This document shows, in pieces, positions 1-10,496 of a stretch of DNA of 64,000 nt (position 1 is its first letter; every line of letters starts with the position of its first letter). The position numbers and the translations under genes were made by a program. Origin of the DNA: Pseudeuparius sepicola (Eukaryota > Arthropoda > Insecta > Coleoptera > Anthribidae); contig OY987299.1 in assembly GCA_963920635.1 (NCBI GenBank), forward strand, positions 63,656,692 through 63,720,691, read 5' to 3'. A model generated the notes under the pieces. That model worked only from the letters and a program-made list of their open reading frames with translations, had not been told where the DNA came from and did no database searches.

Positions 1-578
1 AAAAATGGTCCCCGTTAGATGAATAATTACTTTAGAATATCCTGATACCTGGAAATAGGTAGGTACCTACATTTTCGATTTAGGTCAGTAGCAATTTAAT
101 ACTTTTCTTTGTTTAGTCTGAATTTATAATGATTTGGTTATTGTGCTAATAAAATTACGCATAGCGCATAGGTTGAACAACCGACACCATTTCCTTAAAT
201 TAAAAATAGAAATTCGATGATAAACTTGCACGCGCAAAATTTATTGTTATGCACAAATTATGTTTTGTTGCTTTTGAATGATGAAAAATTTAGTGGGCGA
301 AAAATCAGTAGGTTTCTCAATAACAATTGCCGAGCCACTATGTATTCTTCAAATTATCTCATGTGGGTACTTTTGCAATATTTGCTAACAGGACTCTTAA
401 CGCAAACAAATTTGAACGATTCTTTCGCACATTAGTTGGTACCTAATTATGTGTTTTTCCAATTATTATAATGTGTTTCAAAAAAAAAATTTAAACCGGA
501 TGAAAAATCTGGAAGCTGTGCCCAAATGAATGTGTGACCTAGCTAAAACTGGCCACCTTAATTCTGCCCATGCAAATA
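1..578. other. no gene seen
   Basis: AT-rich DNA without a recognisable gene or repeat boundary. The one short open frame on + (217-435) has no domain, no splice context and no similarity I recognise, so it is not called. Confidence 0.5.
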
Positions 579-800
579 CACAGTGTGTCCCAAACAGTTG
601 GAAACATATGGGAAACTTTTTTATTTTCTACTTGTCAGAAAATTTGATTCTTGATAAAAATTGGTGCTTGTCCTTAAATGGAAAATGTTTGAAATTAATA
701 GTTATATGCAAATGTGAAATGCTAAACTGATAACTCAAATATATTTTTTTATTTTGATGTTTTTTAAAAACGACAGGACGCAGAATATTTTTTACCTTAA

Positions 801-1176
801 ATGTACAGCACGTGCGTGGTGATTCAACATTTTGACCCATAAAATGGCTTTTTTCGACCTGTAGCGAGTAACACGCATAAATTAAAACTTTTGGTCAATA
901 CAAATTTTAATCTAAGTAATTACTCACATTCTGAGACAAAAATTATTTAAAAATAGGTATTTATCACAATGGCCGTTATTGGGCTTTTTGCGCAAATGCT
1001 AATAACGGCCATGGTGGTAAATATTTTTAAATAATTTTTGTCTCAAAATGTGTGTAATTACTTAGATTAAAATTTGTATTGACCAAAAGTTTAAAATTAT
1101 GCGTGTTACTCGCTACAGATCGAAAAAAGCCATTTTATGGGTCAAAATTTTGAATCACCACATACGTGCTGTACAT
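801..1176. repeat. Long hairpin, arms about 180 bp
   Basis: The left arm from ATGTACAGCACGTGCG is mirrored by the right arm ending CATACGTGCTGTACAT. Blocks such as ACCCATAAAATGGC, GCGAGTAACACGCAT and TTAATCTAAGTAATTAC recur in inverted order. The centre, near 990, is an imperfect ATGGCCGTTATT / AATAACGGCCAT pair. Most likely a foldback MITE or the inner part of the surrounding element. Confidence 0.75.
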
Positions 1177-1226
1177 TGAGTCTTAAGTGTTTAGTCACAT
1201 CGTTTTTAACTCAGAATCATGTTTAA

Positions 1227-2669
1227 CCCATTAGTGCATAATGTCCCCTTAAAGGGACGGCAATTTCTTAGTCAACCAGGCTCACCCTATTCAGCCAACT
1301 TAACCTAGAATTTGTGAGAGGCATATTTTGACGTTGTCACATCCACTGTATGTTGAAAATCAAGTGCAATGTGTGTTTTGATTGTGAAAGATACAGTACG
1401 AATCTGTCGTGGATCCAAGTTTGTATTCGACTAGGCGCGGCGGGTAAGTGATATTGAGTTTTTTATTATATACTTTGTAGATTTATTTACAAATTTTAGT
1501 TTTCTGTACACTATAATGTACAGACAAATGGATAACTTATTGTTTGGTGGTAGTTGATGAACCGCAGTGTTGTTTTTGTAGCCCAAAAATTCATTGTCCC
1601 TTACAAGGGACGTCATGCAGTAAATGCCACTGACATTTTACAACCTATTTCAGGTTGGCATTGCATGAACCATTAGCAATTATAAAAGAGGATAACACGG
1701 AAAGTGCTGACATATTTATGGTGCCTCCCGATGAAGATGGTGACCTAACAGATGCCGACAGCGATAAATCCGATGATGAACACGAAGCTGATCCGAATCA
1801 TTTTGGTGCAGCAACCCTCAGAGCCGAGTGTGAAGCTATAATTCGCACAAAAACTCCTCCAGAATTTGACTCCGATGACTAAATTCCCCTGTCATATTAC
1901 ATAAGAACTAAAAGTCCAGAACCTATGTCTCCACAATTTTGATGATGTGATTATTGTCCAGTGGAAGGACAACAAGGTTGTAATCGTAGCATCAAACTTT
2001 GACACAGAATCATCTTTATCGACAAGATCTGTCATGCGGTATTCTCGGGACACTAAATCCAAAATAAAAGTTCCTCAACCAGGTGCAATATATAATTACA
2101 ACCTTGGAATGAGAGGACTTGATGAGTTGGTAGCAAATTATAGAACTCGGATGAGACAATGCAAGTGGTGGCCAATTTTTGCTTACCTTTTTGACATGAG
2201 TGTTGTCAATGCTTGGTTGTTAATGAGGAAAATCCACCCTGACAATCCCGTCTGTGCCAGTTTTCTACCATTTACAAGAAATATTGCCATTTTATTTTAT
2301 TACATTTATACGGCGTCAAATCCAACAAAGGAAAAGTTATTCCACGACATCCAGATGTGAGATTTGATAGAGCAGATCATTTGGTTGATTATTCCCAGAC
2401 TGATAGAAGATGTGCCTTATGTGGGAAAAAGCCGAATTTTGTTTGTACTAAATGCAACATAGGGTTACATCCTAAAGAATGCTTTAGGTCCTATCATACT
2501 CGATAGTTACATTGCGCATGAGGTCCCTCAAAAGGGACGTCCCTTATTTTTTAAATTTTAGTATGTTCTCTAGTTTATATTTTTTGTGTGTTTTTAGGTA
2601 ACTTTCAATAAATAAATAAGCAAAATTAAAGTTAATTTTTCTTAAATTATAACCTCATGCACTAATGGG
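1227..2669 (+). mobile_element. piggyBac-like element, internally deleted
   Basis: Both ends carry the 13-bp inverted repeat CCCATTAGTGCAT (1227-1239 and 2657-2669) and are flanked directly by TTAA (1223-1226 and 2670-2673), the hallmark target site of piggyBac transposases. Just inside each end, and once near 1595, lie short inverted motifs around AAGGGAC, which could be transposase-binding sites (inference). At 1443 bp it is much shorter than an autonomous piggyBac, and the coding part lacks the catalytic core. Confidence 0.88.
1655..2506 (+). pseudogene. piggyBac-like transposase remnant
   Basis: Three pieces in different frames remain. 1655-1882 encodes an acidic N-terminal region rich in Asp and Glu, typical of piggyBac transposases, preceded by a pyrimidine tract and CAG that could be a splice acceptor. 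1947-2330 encodes the C-terminal part of the transposase, with the signatures WKDN, YNYNLGMRGLDEL (compare YNxxMGGVDxxD) and KWWPIFAYLFD. After a frameshift near 2320, the C-terminal cysteine-rich domain follows (RRCALCGKKPNFVCTKC, then GLHPKECF), ending at the stop at 2504-2506. The middle third, which would hold the first two catalytic aspartates, is deleted; the Asp in GLDEL is where the third would be expected. It cannot encode an active enzyme. Confidence 0.85.
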
Positions 2670-3344
2670 TTAAATCCAGACTACTTTCAATAGTTTTCAA
2701 ATATTTCTATATTATCATTAAAAAAATAATTTGTTGAAGGGTGTTGAACACTCAACCAAATTTTATGTTTGAAAAAACTATTTTGTTTATTTATACCACA
2801 ATATTTAATTTGACTTGTTTAAGTCTCTCCAGAACAATTTTTAATTTTAACATCCGTCGTCATCCGTTTCGGATTTCATATTTGCAGATAACTATTAATT
2901 TCAAACAACTTTTCCTTATAACTTTTTTCGTATGTATAAAAATTAAGGTAGTTTACTTTGAGGAAATTTCAAAAAAACGACATTGACAGCTTAAAAATCT
3001 ATCCTACACAACTCTTGTTGGGGTTATTTTTCATTCAAGGACAAGCACCAACTTTTATCAAGAATACAACTTTTTGACAATTTTTTGACGTGCCGTTTTT
3101 CTGTCCATATATGTTTCCAAAATTTTGGAACACCCTGTATAAGTAGGTCTAACTTAATAAAAATCCTGGGTTTCTACCCATTTGTATTTATTTCATCGTT
3201 CGCGAAAAATTATGCCATCTTCAGGTACAATAAATTGTGACAGTCTAAAAGTACTCAGTACTTTCAAAAAATTGTTACCCCAAATCTTTTTTCAATCCTA
3301 TAATTAAAATCTTATCAGGGGTAATATAACAAGTGGTCTGCCTA

Positions 3345-3800
3345 TTATCGATAATACCTTTCATTAATTTTACGAATTACAATCCCAAAGCTGAAAATAC
3401 CACGACTGCGCAGCGGGAGTGGTATTTTCTTTGCATTGGGATTATAATGAGTAATAAATTAAGGAAAGGTATTATCTATTTAAAAAGAGAATTTAACAAC
3501 TGCAAATAGTTAGTTTGACAGCTAGCTGTCATTTAGGTTGAACTTTCGGTTCTGAATATGTTTTTTGTGCTAATAGATATTTAAAGATCAATGTGATATA
3601 TCCTAGTCCTATATTAAATTTGGTAATGTGAAGAAGTTATCGGGTTATCAGTTTTAGCTACCACAATATTGGTTTAGCGTAACTAGGACGTAATTAAGAG
3701 AGTAGGATTTCAGCGAAAATACCACTAGTGGTATTATCGCTGAAATCAACACCTGATTGGTTAATATTTCAAAAATCGTATCATTTCATTGGTTTATATT
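3345..3800. repeat. Palindromic repeat inside the PLE
   Basis: Contains a hairpin from GATAATACCTTTCATTAATT (3349) to its complement near 3476, with a GC-rich centre (ACTGCGCAGCGGGAGT), and then the short palindrome ATACCACTAGTGGTAT (3718-3733). The stretch 3590-3715 is homologous, in inverted orientation, to the sequence flanking the hAT element at 38730-38790 and 41111-41175. It is a dispersed repeat that replaced the reverse-transcriptase region of the Penelope element. Confidence 0.65.
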
Positions 3801-3816
3801 GGCAGGCGTTGAATTC

Positions 3817-4109
3817 TCTATAAAATTAATTGCTTGGATTGTCATTCTTCCTATATCGGCCAAACAGAACAATACCTCCATAAAAGAATTTATAAACACC
3901 AATATGATATAAGAACTAAAAATTTGAATTCAACCGCCCTCTGTAAACACGCATTATATAATTTTCATAACTTTGACTTCAAAAATCCCACGGTTGTTTG
4001 TAAGGAAGATGACCAAATGAAAAGAAATATTTTTGAAATGATACACATTAAAAAACAACAGAATTGTGTTAATTTTAGAACAGATACAGAAGGTCTCTCT
4101 CACATATAA
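3817..4109 (+). pseudogene. GIY-YIG endonuclease domain of a PLE
   Basis: The frame opens with LYKINCLDCHSSYIGQT, matching the start of the Penelope endonuclease: a Cys pair, then the YIG triad of GIY-YIG nucleases. The conserved arginine follows in YLHKRIYKHQYDIR, then a histidine (KHALYNFHNFDF) and a glutamate in RNIFEMIHIKK, the likely metal ligand. The open frame ends at 4107-4109 after about 97 codons. This is the C-terminal domain of a longer RT-endonuclease protein whose N-terminal part is gone, so it is a fragment rather than a gene. Confidence 0.82.
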
Positions 4110-4852
4110 AATAACCTTATTACTTAGAATAATAATTGTCAATAAAAAGTTTCTTTTTCGCCCTTTCTAATGTTTTATATAAAAACTAAAAATTAATAAA
4201 AAAGGAATTGTTTGTATCTCACCAACACCAATGTTTAATTTAAATTTATTAGTGCCACCATGTATTTCTGAATTTTTACTGTATGAAAACCTATAGCTTA
4301 GATATCTGTCTATTTTTTTATATTTTTATATCGATAAAAATATTTAAACGCGCGGCAAACCAATACACATTTCGGGCCACTTGCTAACATGTAGCCTACG
4401 TAAAAACACCACCAGAGTTCCCTCTTCCACCAAGTTTCCATTGATTAATCTCTCAATTTATCTTTAATGTGTCATGTACACTTATTATGGTCTTGAAGTA
4501 TTTTTTTTAATTTGACTAGACAGACAGAGCTGTTTTTTTCGACCACAATTTGCTTAAGATTGTTGCTCTCAAAGAATGTAAGTAAGATATTTCAATTCTT
4601 TTTTAATATGTTTGTCGTACTTTTTTATTAAACTGTAAATATAATGTTAGTATTTGTATAAGAAAGAGAAAAACAAAAAATAATTTTTAGACTGTCAAAG
4701 TTTATTGTACCTGAAGATGGCATAATTTTTCGCCGAAACGTACGTTGTACAACAAAAAAAAGGTTAAATAAATACAAATTGGTAGAAACCCAGGATTTTT
4801 ATTAAATGATCTACAAACTACCAGCAGGAGAAAGAAAAAGAAGTAGGTCTAA

Positions 4853-6099
4853 TAAAAATCTGTTTTCAAAGAGTTCTAAAAAATGTGGAGAAATATACAA
4901 GGTTTTATAACTAGAAGTAAGGTTTTATAACTACATATTTTACAAATCCATAAAATCTTTATTTTCTTTTAGATATTCGCCTGAACCTTTTTTCCTAAAG
5001 GCCTTCAAAACTGCTTCCATTGACGGTCCTATCGTTGTCAAAATGCAAATCCAGGGCCGGTTATAATTTTTTATACCCGTTAATCATGACATCCCAAAAC
5101 CGTCATATAACAGATTTGAACATATAACAGACTCAAGTGTGCCGTGGCGTAGAATTACTTCAAAACAGTTGAATGACCAAAAAATCGCTCAAAGTATTGT
5201 GCAAATATGCAATAAATATATAGGGTGTTTTTCTCTGTGTCATCTCAAAGTGCGGAATTTTATTAAACTTTATGCAGGTGATGAGCAATGGAAAACGAGC
5301 ATAAACGAATTATATCTAAAAATTACAGATGCCTGCCAACATTGAGTAAAGGAATAATATTCCTTTACTCAATGCTGCCAATCACCATAAGTTCAGATGA
5401 GTAGGGTGGTGTGCAATAACATGAATCGCATAGAATATAGGTAATGAAATAATATTAATAATTATTAATTAATAATATTAATATAATATTAATATACAAT
5501 AATAGTATTCAATATTAATTCAATAATTCTAGGGCGCTACTGAACCGTTCAAGTTTAAAAAAAAAACATCCTGTATATTTTTGATCCGATCTTTGCACTT
5601 TCACACCAACACTTTGAGTGATCCTGTTGAAAATTCAACTCTTTTGAGGGGATTCCATGGCACACTTTAATCGTCAGATGCTTTGAAAATTCCTATTTCG
5701 CTAAACTTTGACACCCTGTAGAATGAAACTCCCTGCATATTTTTTAATCAAATTCGGCTTAAGGATATTCTTGGATGTTCTGGTTAACGCTGTGGTGTCA
5801 GATTTTAAATAAAAAAAATCGCTAAATGGTTTTAGTGAAAATGAGGGGTATACAAATGTATACAAAAACAAATACAATAATGAAGGATATACAAAAGTTA
5901 GTATCCTGGATTTGCATTTTGACAACGGTAGGCCAAAAGAAGCGGTTATTGAAAAACGTCCAAAGAAAAAAATACCCTGTATATTAATACTCTTCCGGAT
6001 TACAGTCCTTGCCCTACGGGTTCGGGTCGCAATTCTTCCAAACGAGTAATGAATGACTATCATAACCCGCCCGTTGATATATTATACATATATATGTAT
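4853..6099. repeat. Repeat remnants, shared with 19310-20010
   Basis: No gene seen. Blocks around ATCCTGTTGA, GGGGATTCCATGGCACACTT and AACTTTG-CACCCTGTAGAATG are shared with the region near 19800-19900, and the left half (5140-5240) resembles 19380-19440. ATA-rich low-complexity sequence occupies 5450-5525. The open frame on - at 5701-6063 is not supported by any domain. Confidence 0.5.
5340..5374. repeat. Near-perfect hairpin, 17-bp arms
   Basis: CATTGAGTAAAGGAATA is followed, after a single base, by its exact complement. The centre of a larger foldback repeat is the likely source; a transcription terminator is unlikely in this context. Confidence 0.8.
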
Positions 6100-7022
6100 A
6101 GGTTGTCCCGAAATTAGCCTGCTATAATTTACCAGCGCGTTCTGCGACTTATAAAAATGAAAAAGTTCCTATAAATATGGCCTCCAAAATTCCCTTTAAA
6201 ACTTAAAAAAACTGTAAAAACTTTGAAAACGAGACGACGCGACGCAGAATTATATTTATATTTTATATTATATTATATTTTTACATTATCATTAAAATAT
6301 AAACAAATTTGTTGAAGGGAGTTGCACACTCAACCAAATTTTATGTTTGACAAAACTATTTTGTTAATTAATAGGTACCACAATATTTAATTAATAAATA
6401 TGGCCTCCAAAATGAACTTGAACGGGGCTACATCCTCGATATGAACACTGGCAAACGGTTTTTTCTAAATATTTCCAGAATGAACAAAGATAAAATTCTT
6501 AAATTTGTGTTATATTTGACATTTACCGAGGTAGATATGGCTTGACATTCTTCATCATAGGCGTCCCAAATGGGAAGGGGGAATTTTAGAGCATTCTACA
6601 AAAATAGGTGTACGCATTGAACTTCGATAGCGTGCACCGTTTTCGAATAAAATCGTTTTGAATTTTTTTTCCAACGATAAAATTCTGAAAATTTGGTATA
6701 TGATATACCATATACCTATGATATTTGACATTTACCGAGGTAGATACAGTTTGTCATTCTTGTTTATAGGCGTCTCAAATGAGGGGTCAATGGGTTAATA
6801 TATCCCAATTTTTGTGTGTTTTCTTCTCCCAGGCATATCACGTACCAAATTTCAGAATGTTATCTTTACTCATTCTGGAAATATTTAGACAAACCGTTTG
6901 ACAAAGTGTCCATTTCGGGGGCTATAGCCTCCTTAGGGAGCTTTTTTGAGTTCATGTGACCTTTTTATTTTTTTTGGGTCGCAGAACGAGTTGGTAAATT
7001 ATGGCAGGCTAATTTCTAATAC
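6100..7022. mobile_element. Inverted-repeat element (MITE-like)
   Basis: The left end reads GAAATTAGCCTGCTATAATT then CGTTCTGCGAC; the right end carries the complement (GTCGCAGAACG then AATTATGGCAGGCTAATTTC). Inner repeats with ATTTGACATTTACCGAGGTAGATA occur twice as direct copies (6507-6540 and 6724-6750). No transposase seen. The + frame at 6946-7308 overlaps the right end and is not considered coding. Confidence 0.65.
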
Positions 7023-7409
7023 GCATTTTCATACCACACAACAAAAAATTTTCAAAATGATTTATTCGAAATCGGCCCATGCTACAGTTTTCCATTGTTC
7101 TGATTTTGGCATGGCTAAATTGATGTTAATAATTATTTTGATAAACATTGTCAATAGCATAATAGAAAACTTTTTTTTGTATTTTTTTTCTTACGCGACC
7201 CCATTAAAATTGTATTGTATCGTATTCAGAATCAATCAAGTCGGTTACTATGGCAGCCACATTTTTTGTGCTACGAAAGATTGCTTGATATCACTAAACG
7301 GGAAATAATTTCCCCTAACACTTTTATTAAAACAAGTTTTTCATATTGAGGAATATTTTAAGAAATATAAGCAATATTCCACAATTTCTATCCACACTGT
7401 ATTTTGATA
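7023..7409. other. no gene seen
   Basis: AT-rich DNA between two inverted-repeat elements, without domain signal or recognisable repeat. Confidence 0.4.
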
Positions 7410-8657
7410 CTATAGATCAAGGCCTACTATAAAGACAGGCCCTGGCGCACAAAAATCACGTGACCATCTTAGTCAGACGTTACATGTCATTTGTCACGTA
7501 ACTGAAAGCGGCAGCTTGGGTTTTGAGAAGTTTTCAATGTTTAAAGTGTTTTTAAACGTCTTAGTTTATATTTTAGAAACAAGTTTGTGTCTAGTGCGCG
7601 TGTGTCCTGGTGGAGGGGAACCGCCCAGGTGTTATTATGGCCTCCGGGTGTCTGGGTGGGAGTCGTGCCGTCCAAGAGTATTGGTGCCGCTCGCACCGAC
7701 GCGACGCGTGAGCGCTGTAAGGGGAATTCTCCCCCGAACCACAGAATAGGGAACCCGGAATGGACTATTATGGACATGGGACAGTATTAGTATTGGACAC
7801 TGGAGCCTGAGACACAGAGGGGTGGAGTGCTTACGGGAGATCCGCGAGTTCAGACGGTCCGGGTGGCTGGAAGCCGATCCCGTTGACCACGTTCGGGTTT
7901 GTGTATTTATTGTATTCACCATTCACCTTGTGCGAAATAAATCAGTGTTGTAACGTACTCGAGGATTTTCGTTGCCGACCTACGCCTTTCACGCTGCCGA
8001 TCAACCGAGACCTCGTCAGTATACCTACTGCTACTGAGGTTAGTTTTCATTTTTATTTCGTAAAAAATAACCTAAATACCAAAAAATATTGGGTCTGTTT
8101 ATATTATATTTATACATATTACAAAAGCCAGGAAGAAAGTGTCGCCATAACAAACATTTGTTTTGCCTCGGGATGAAAATTTCCGCCAAAAATGGATTCG
8201 TCAAATCCCAACTGAGATTTAATTTCTAAAAAACCCTTAAGTATGTGTGGCTAACACATTTTCAAGAAAGTGAAACAATAATTAAAGTGGACAAATGTGT
8301 TGTGGGAGGAAAATACTTATAGAGACTATCACCTAAGCTAAAGGAAGGTGAAATCCCAACAATTTTGGAGAATGTGCCAAACTATTGTGAGTGCAGTGCC
8401 GTTTAACTCTCAGCCTAAAACAGCTGAGGCAGGTTGAAAATTTTGAAAAAACAATTAGAGAAAGCTTGGATGCACAAATCCCGAGACAAATCCAATAACG
8501 TAATAGATGAAAGAAAACTTGCCAAATTGTTACGAAATTTGTTTTTTCTACTTATCTCCAAAAATGCCTTTCATTAAAATAGAACTAAGTTGGTCACGTG
8601 ACTTCGCGATTATGCGTTAGCGCCGTGGCCTGTCTTTATCGTTGGCCTCGACTATAG
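7410..8657. mobile_element. TIR element with GC-rich interior
   Basis: The ends are long imperfect inverted repeats: CTATAGATCAAGGCCTACTA then TAAAGACAGGCC on the left, and CTATAGTCGAGGCCAACGAT then AAAGACAGGCC on the opposite strand at the right, followed further in by CACGTGAC on both sides. The interior 7590-8040 is markedly GC-rich for this window and resembles an LTR or untranslated-exon segment (AATAAA at about 7937). The overlapping open frames there (7516-7922, both strands) look like GC-driven artefacts. A non-autonomous DNA transposon carrying foreign sequence is the best reading. Confidence 0.6.
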
Positions 8658-9196
8658 ATAGACTGACGTCAGGACAAGTCTTGCTTGCTGCGTTTCGACT
8701 GTAGGCGACGCGCGACGTCGCGGCATCACATGCAAGCGGCCTGCAAATAATGTTTACATTGTTTTCATCTCGGAATTAAATATACAGGGTGTCCCAGTTC
8801 TAAACCACAATTTTCAAATAAACGGTAGAGAATTTGATTTTAAGCAGAACACTTCATAATATTTTAGTATATTTCCTAGCAATTGCGAAAAGTGCCACTT
8901 TTCCGCACGCGATTGCAGTTGGCTGAAGGACGCGTAGCGGAGTTCAGCCAAGAAATCGAGTGTGGAAAATACACTTTCCGCAAGAGTAAGGAACACTATT
9001 TTTTCTACAAGCGTGCGGAAATGCAATGAAATTAACAGTACACTTTTCCGCACGCATTTTAGTTTAGAAAGTGTCACTTTTCCACACTAGTGCGGAAAAG
9101 TAGTGCGGAAAAGTGACACTTTTTAAACTGAAATGCGTGCGGAAAAGTGTACTTTTCCGCATACTTGTAGAAAAATAATTATTGGCAGTTTGCAAG
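8658..9196. repeat. Iterated ACTTTTCCGCAC motif array
   Basis: From about 8890 the motif ACTTTTCCGCAC or its complement occurs at least seven times. 9028-9165 forms a foldback centred on the palindrome-like ACTAGTGCGGAAAAGT. A CAGGGTGTCCCAG terminus lies at 8786. No coding frame is credible. Confidence 0.6.
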
Positions 9197-9612
9197 TACA
9201 GGGTGATTCAAACTCGGCGTCTCAGGCCTATAGCGGGCAAACGAAAAGAGTAAAAAAAATCTGCATGTGGGATCTTAAATGGGACCAATTGTAGACCAAA
9301 TTAAGATTAAAATAAAAAAAAATGACAAACGGCGCCAGGCGTCGCGACGCCCGGTATAATTTTTTTTCTAACGAACATACTTTTTTTATTGCTCACGTGG
9401 ATAACTCCATTTTTTCTCTACAACTTTTATCTTAAAAGGCGTTTTGTCAGTTTTTGTCCGCTTAAGAAGTTACAGGAAAAAATATCAAGAAAATTAAAAG
9501 GGCTAATTGACTCTTTAAACTCTGAGTAGGCCATGACAATTTGTTTCAACTTGTCAGTTTGGCATTACAATTACAGCACTAGCATAAATTAGTGTAAAAA
9601 GTAGTGTTTTGT

Positions 9613-9765
9613 AATGGTCACACACGACGATAAAGTAAATATGCTACTTATTTATGTAGAGGCCCAGAAAAATGCTAGAAGAGCTGCAAATATTTATCGA
9701 CAAAGGTATCCTGAATCACGCGTTGCATTGGTTATCGATTTTTCGGGTGCATTCTCAAAATAATT
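9613..9765 (+). pseudogene. Mariner-like transposase N-terminus, left arm
   Basis: From the ATG at 9613 the frame reads MVTHDDKVNMLLIYVEAQKN, then ARRAANIYRQRYPESR. This matches the helix-turn-helix N-terminus (DUF4817 type) seen in many insect IS630/Tc1/mariner-family transposases, where MLLIYGE and NAR-A--LY--R-P are recurrent. After about 37 codons the similarity stops, because the rest of the enzyme has been replaced by the middle repeat. It is a truncated copy within a foldback arm and cannot encode an enzyme. Confidence 0.72.
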
Positions 9766-9869
9766 TAATACTAATGCTATATTTTCATCAGTTCTGGCTC
9801 TTCTTTTTATAGTTTTGCCTTTTTTGATATTAAATGCACCTTTATTATTTCTTAGATTTTTCTCTAGTA

Positions 9870-10370
9870 GCAAAATAGTTATTTATGCAACAAGTGCATA
9901 AAGTAGTACTTTTTTTCATGAATGAAAAAAAGACACTTTATGCATGAGTTTCATACATTATTTTTTATACGATTGTGCTTAAACATTGAAATATTTGGGA
10001 TGGGATTTTTGTGTTATATACTAAAGGGCATATAAATGCACTATGGTTTTCAATTACGAGGATTATAATATTTAGATCGCGGTCTCACTACGTTTACACA
10101 TAGTATTGAAATCGATTTGAATATGTTTCTAGAATTATTGAAAACCGCATGAAGAGATTTTGAGATTGATTTGAATCTCAAAATAAATTTTCTTATTTTC
10201 GGGATTTAACCACATTGAAGAGTGAAAAAAGTTAACTTTTTTTCACTCTAAACTGCTCAGAGTGAAAAAAAGGAAGTTTTTTTAACTTGTTAAAAAAAGA
10301 TATACTTTAGGCATTTAAAAAGTTTAAAAAAAGTAAAGTTTTTATAACGATCGTATAAAAACATTTTATA
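9870..10370. repeat. Dispersed repeat, copy 1 (second at 23341)
   Basis: Runs from AATAGTTATTTATGC to CGATCGTATAAAAA and shares long near-identical blocks with 23341-23970, including ATATTTGGGATGGGATTTTT and GAAAACCGCATGAAGAG. Relative to that copy it lacks a GC-rich hairpin of about 40 bp near its left end and about 80 bp in its right half. Confidence 0.8.
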
Positions 10371-10387
10371 GCTAGGTGCATACCAGT

Positions 10388-10496
10388 CAGGATATCTTTG
10401 TCGATAAATATTTGCAGCTCTTCTAGCATTCTTCTGGTCTGGGCTTCTTCATAAATAAGTAGCATAGGTATTTACTTTATCGTCGTGTGTGGCCAT
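10388..10496 (-). pseudogene. Mariner-like transposase N-terminus, right arm
   Basis: The opposite-strand copy of the same transposase start, with ATG at 10494-10496 and the opening MATHDDKVN. A short insertion then shifts the frame; the block for ARRAANIYRQRYP is still readable in another frame. It differs from the left copy by substitutions and indels, so the two arms have diverged since the inverted duplication. Confidence 0.68.

Larger units (their letters stand above)
579..3140. mobile_element. Terminal-inverted-repeat element with nested insertions
   Basis: The two ends are imperfect inverted repeats: the left reads CAGTGTGTCCCAAACAGTTG and the right, on the opposite strand, CAGGGTGTTCCAAAATTTTG, both followed by GGAAACATAT. 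Complementarity continues inward (about 579-730 against 2865-3140), sharing blocks such as TTGGTGCTTGTCC and GAAATTAATAGTTAT. The interior holds a long hairpin (801-1176) and a piggyBac insertion (1227-2669). The CAGGGTG-type ends recur in several foldback elements of this window; in two of those a mariner-like transposase remnant is present, so a Tc1/mariner-related origin is inferred here. Confidence 0.65.
3153..4840 (+). mobile_element. Penelope-like element (PLE)
   Basis: The element carries a GIY-YIG endonuclease and inverted terminal copies: AATAAAAATCCTGGGTTTCT near 3158 and its complement near 4785-4806, each next to a block with AAAATTATGCCATCTTCAGG or its complement. This arrangement of terminal repeats is known for Penelope-like retroelements. 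A 12-bp direct repeat, AAGTAGGTCTAA, flanks it (3141-3152 and 4841-4852) and is read as the target-site duplication. The reverse transcriptase is missing; unrelated repeat DNA (3345-3800) lies where it should be. Confidence 0.8.

Noticed and set aside
7516..7922. Frames in the GC-rich interior of the TIR element as a host exon
   Set aside because: Three overlapping frames on both strands with no domain; composition effect.
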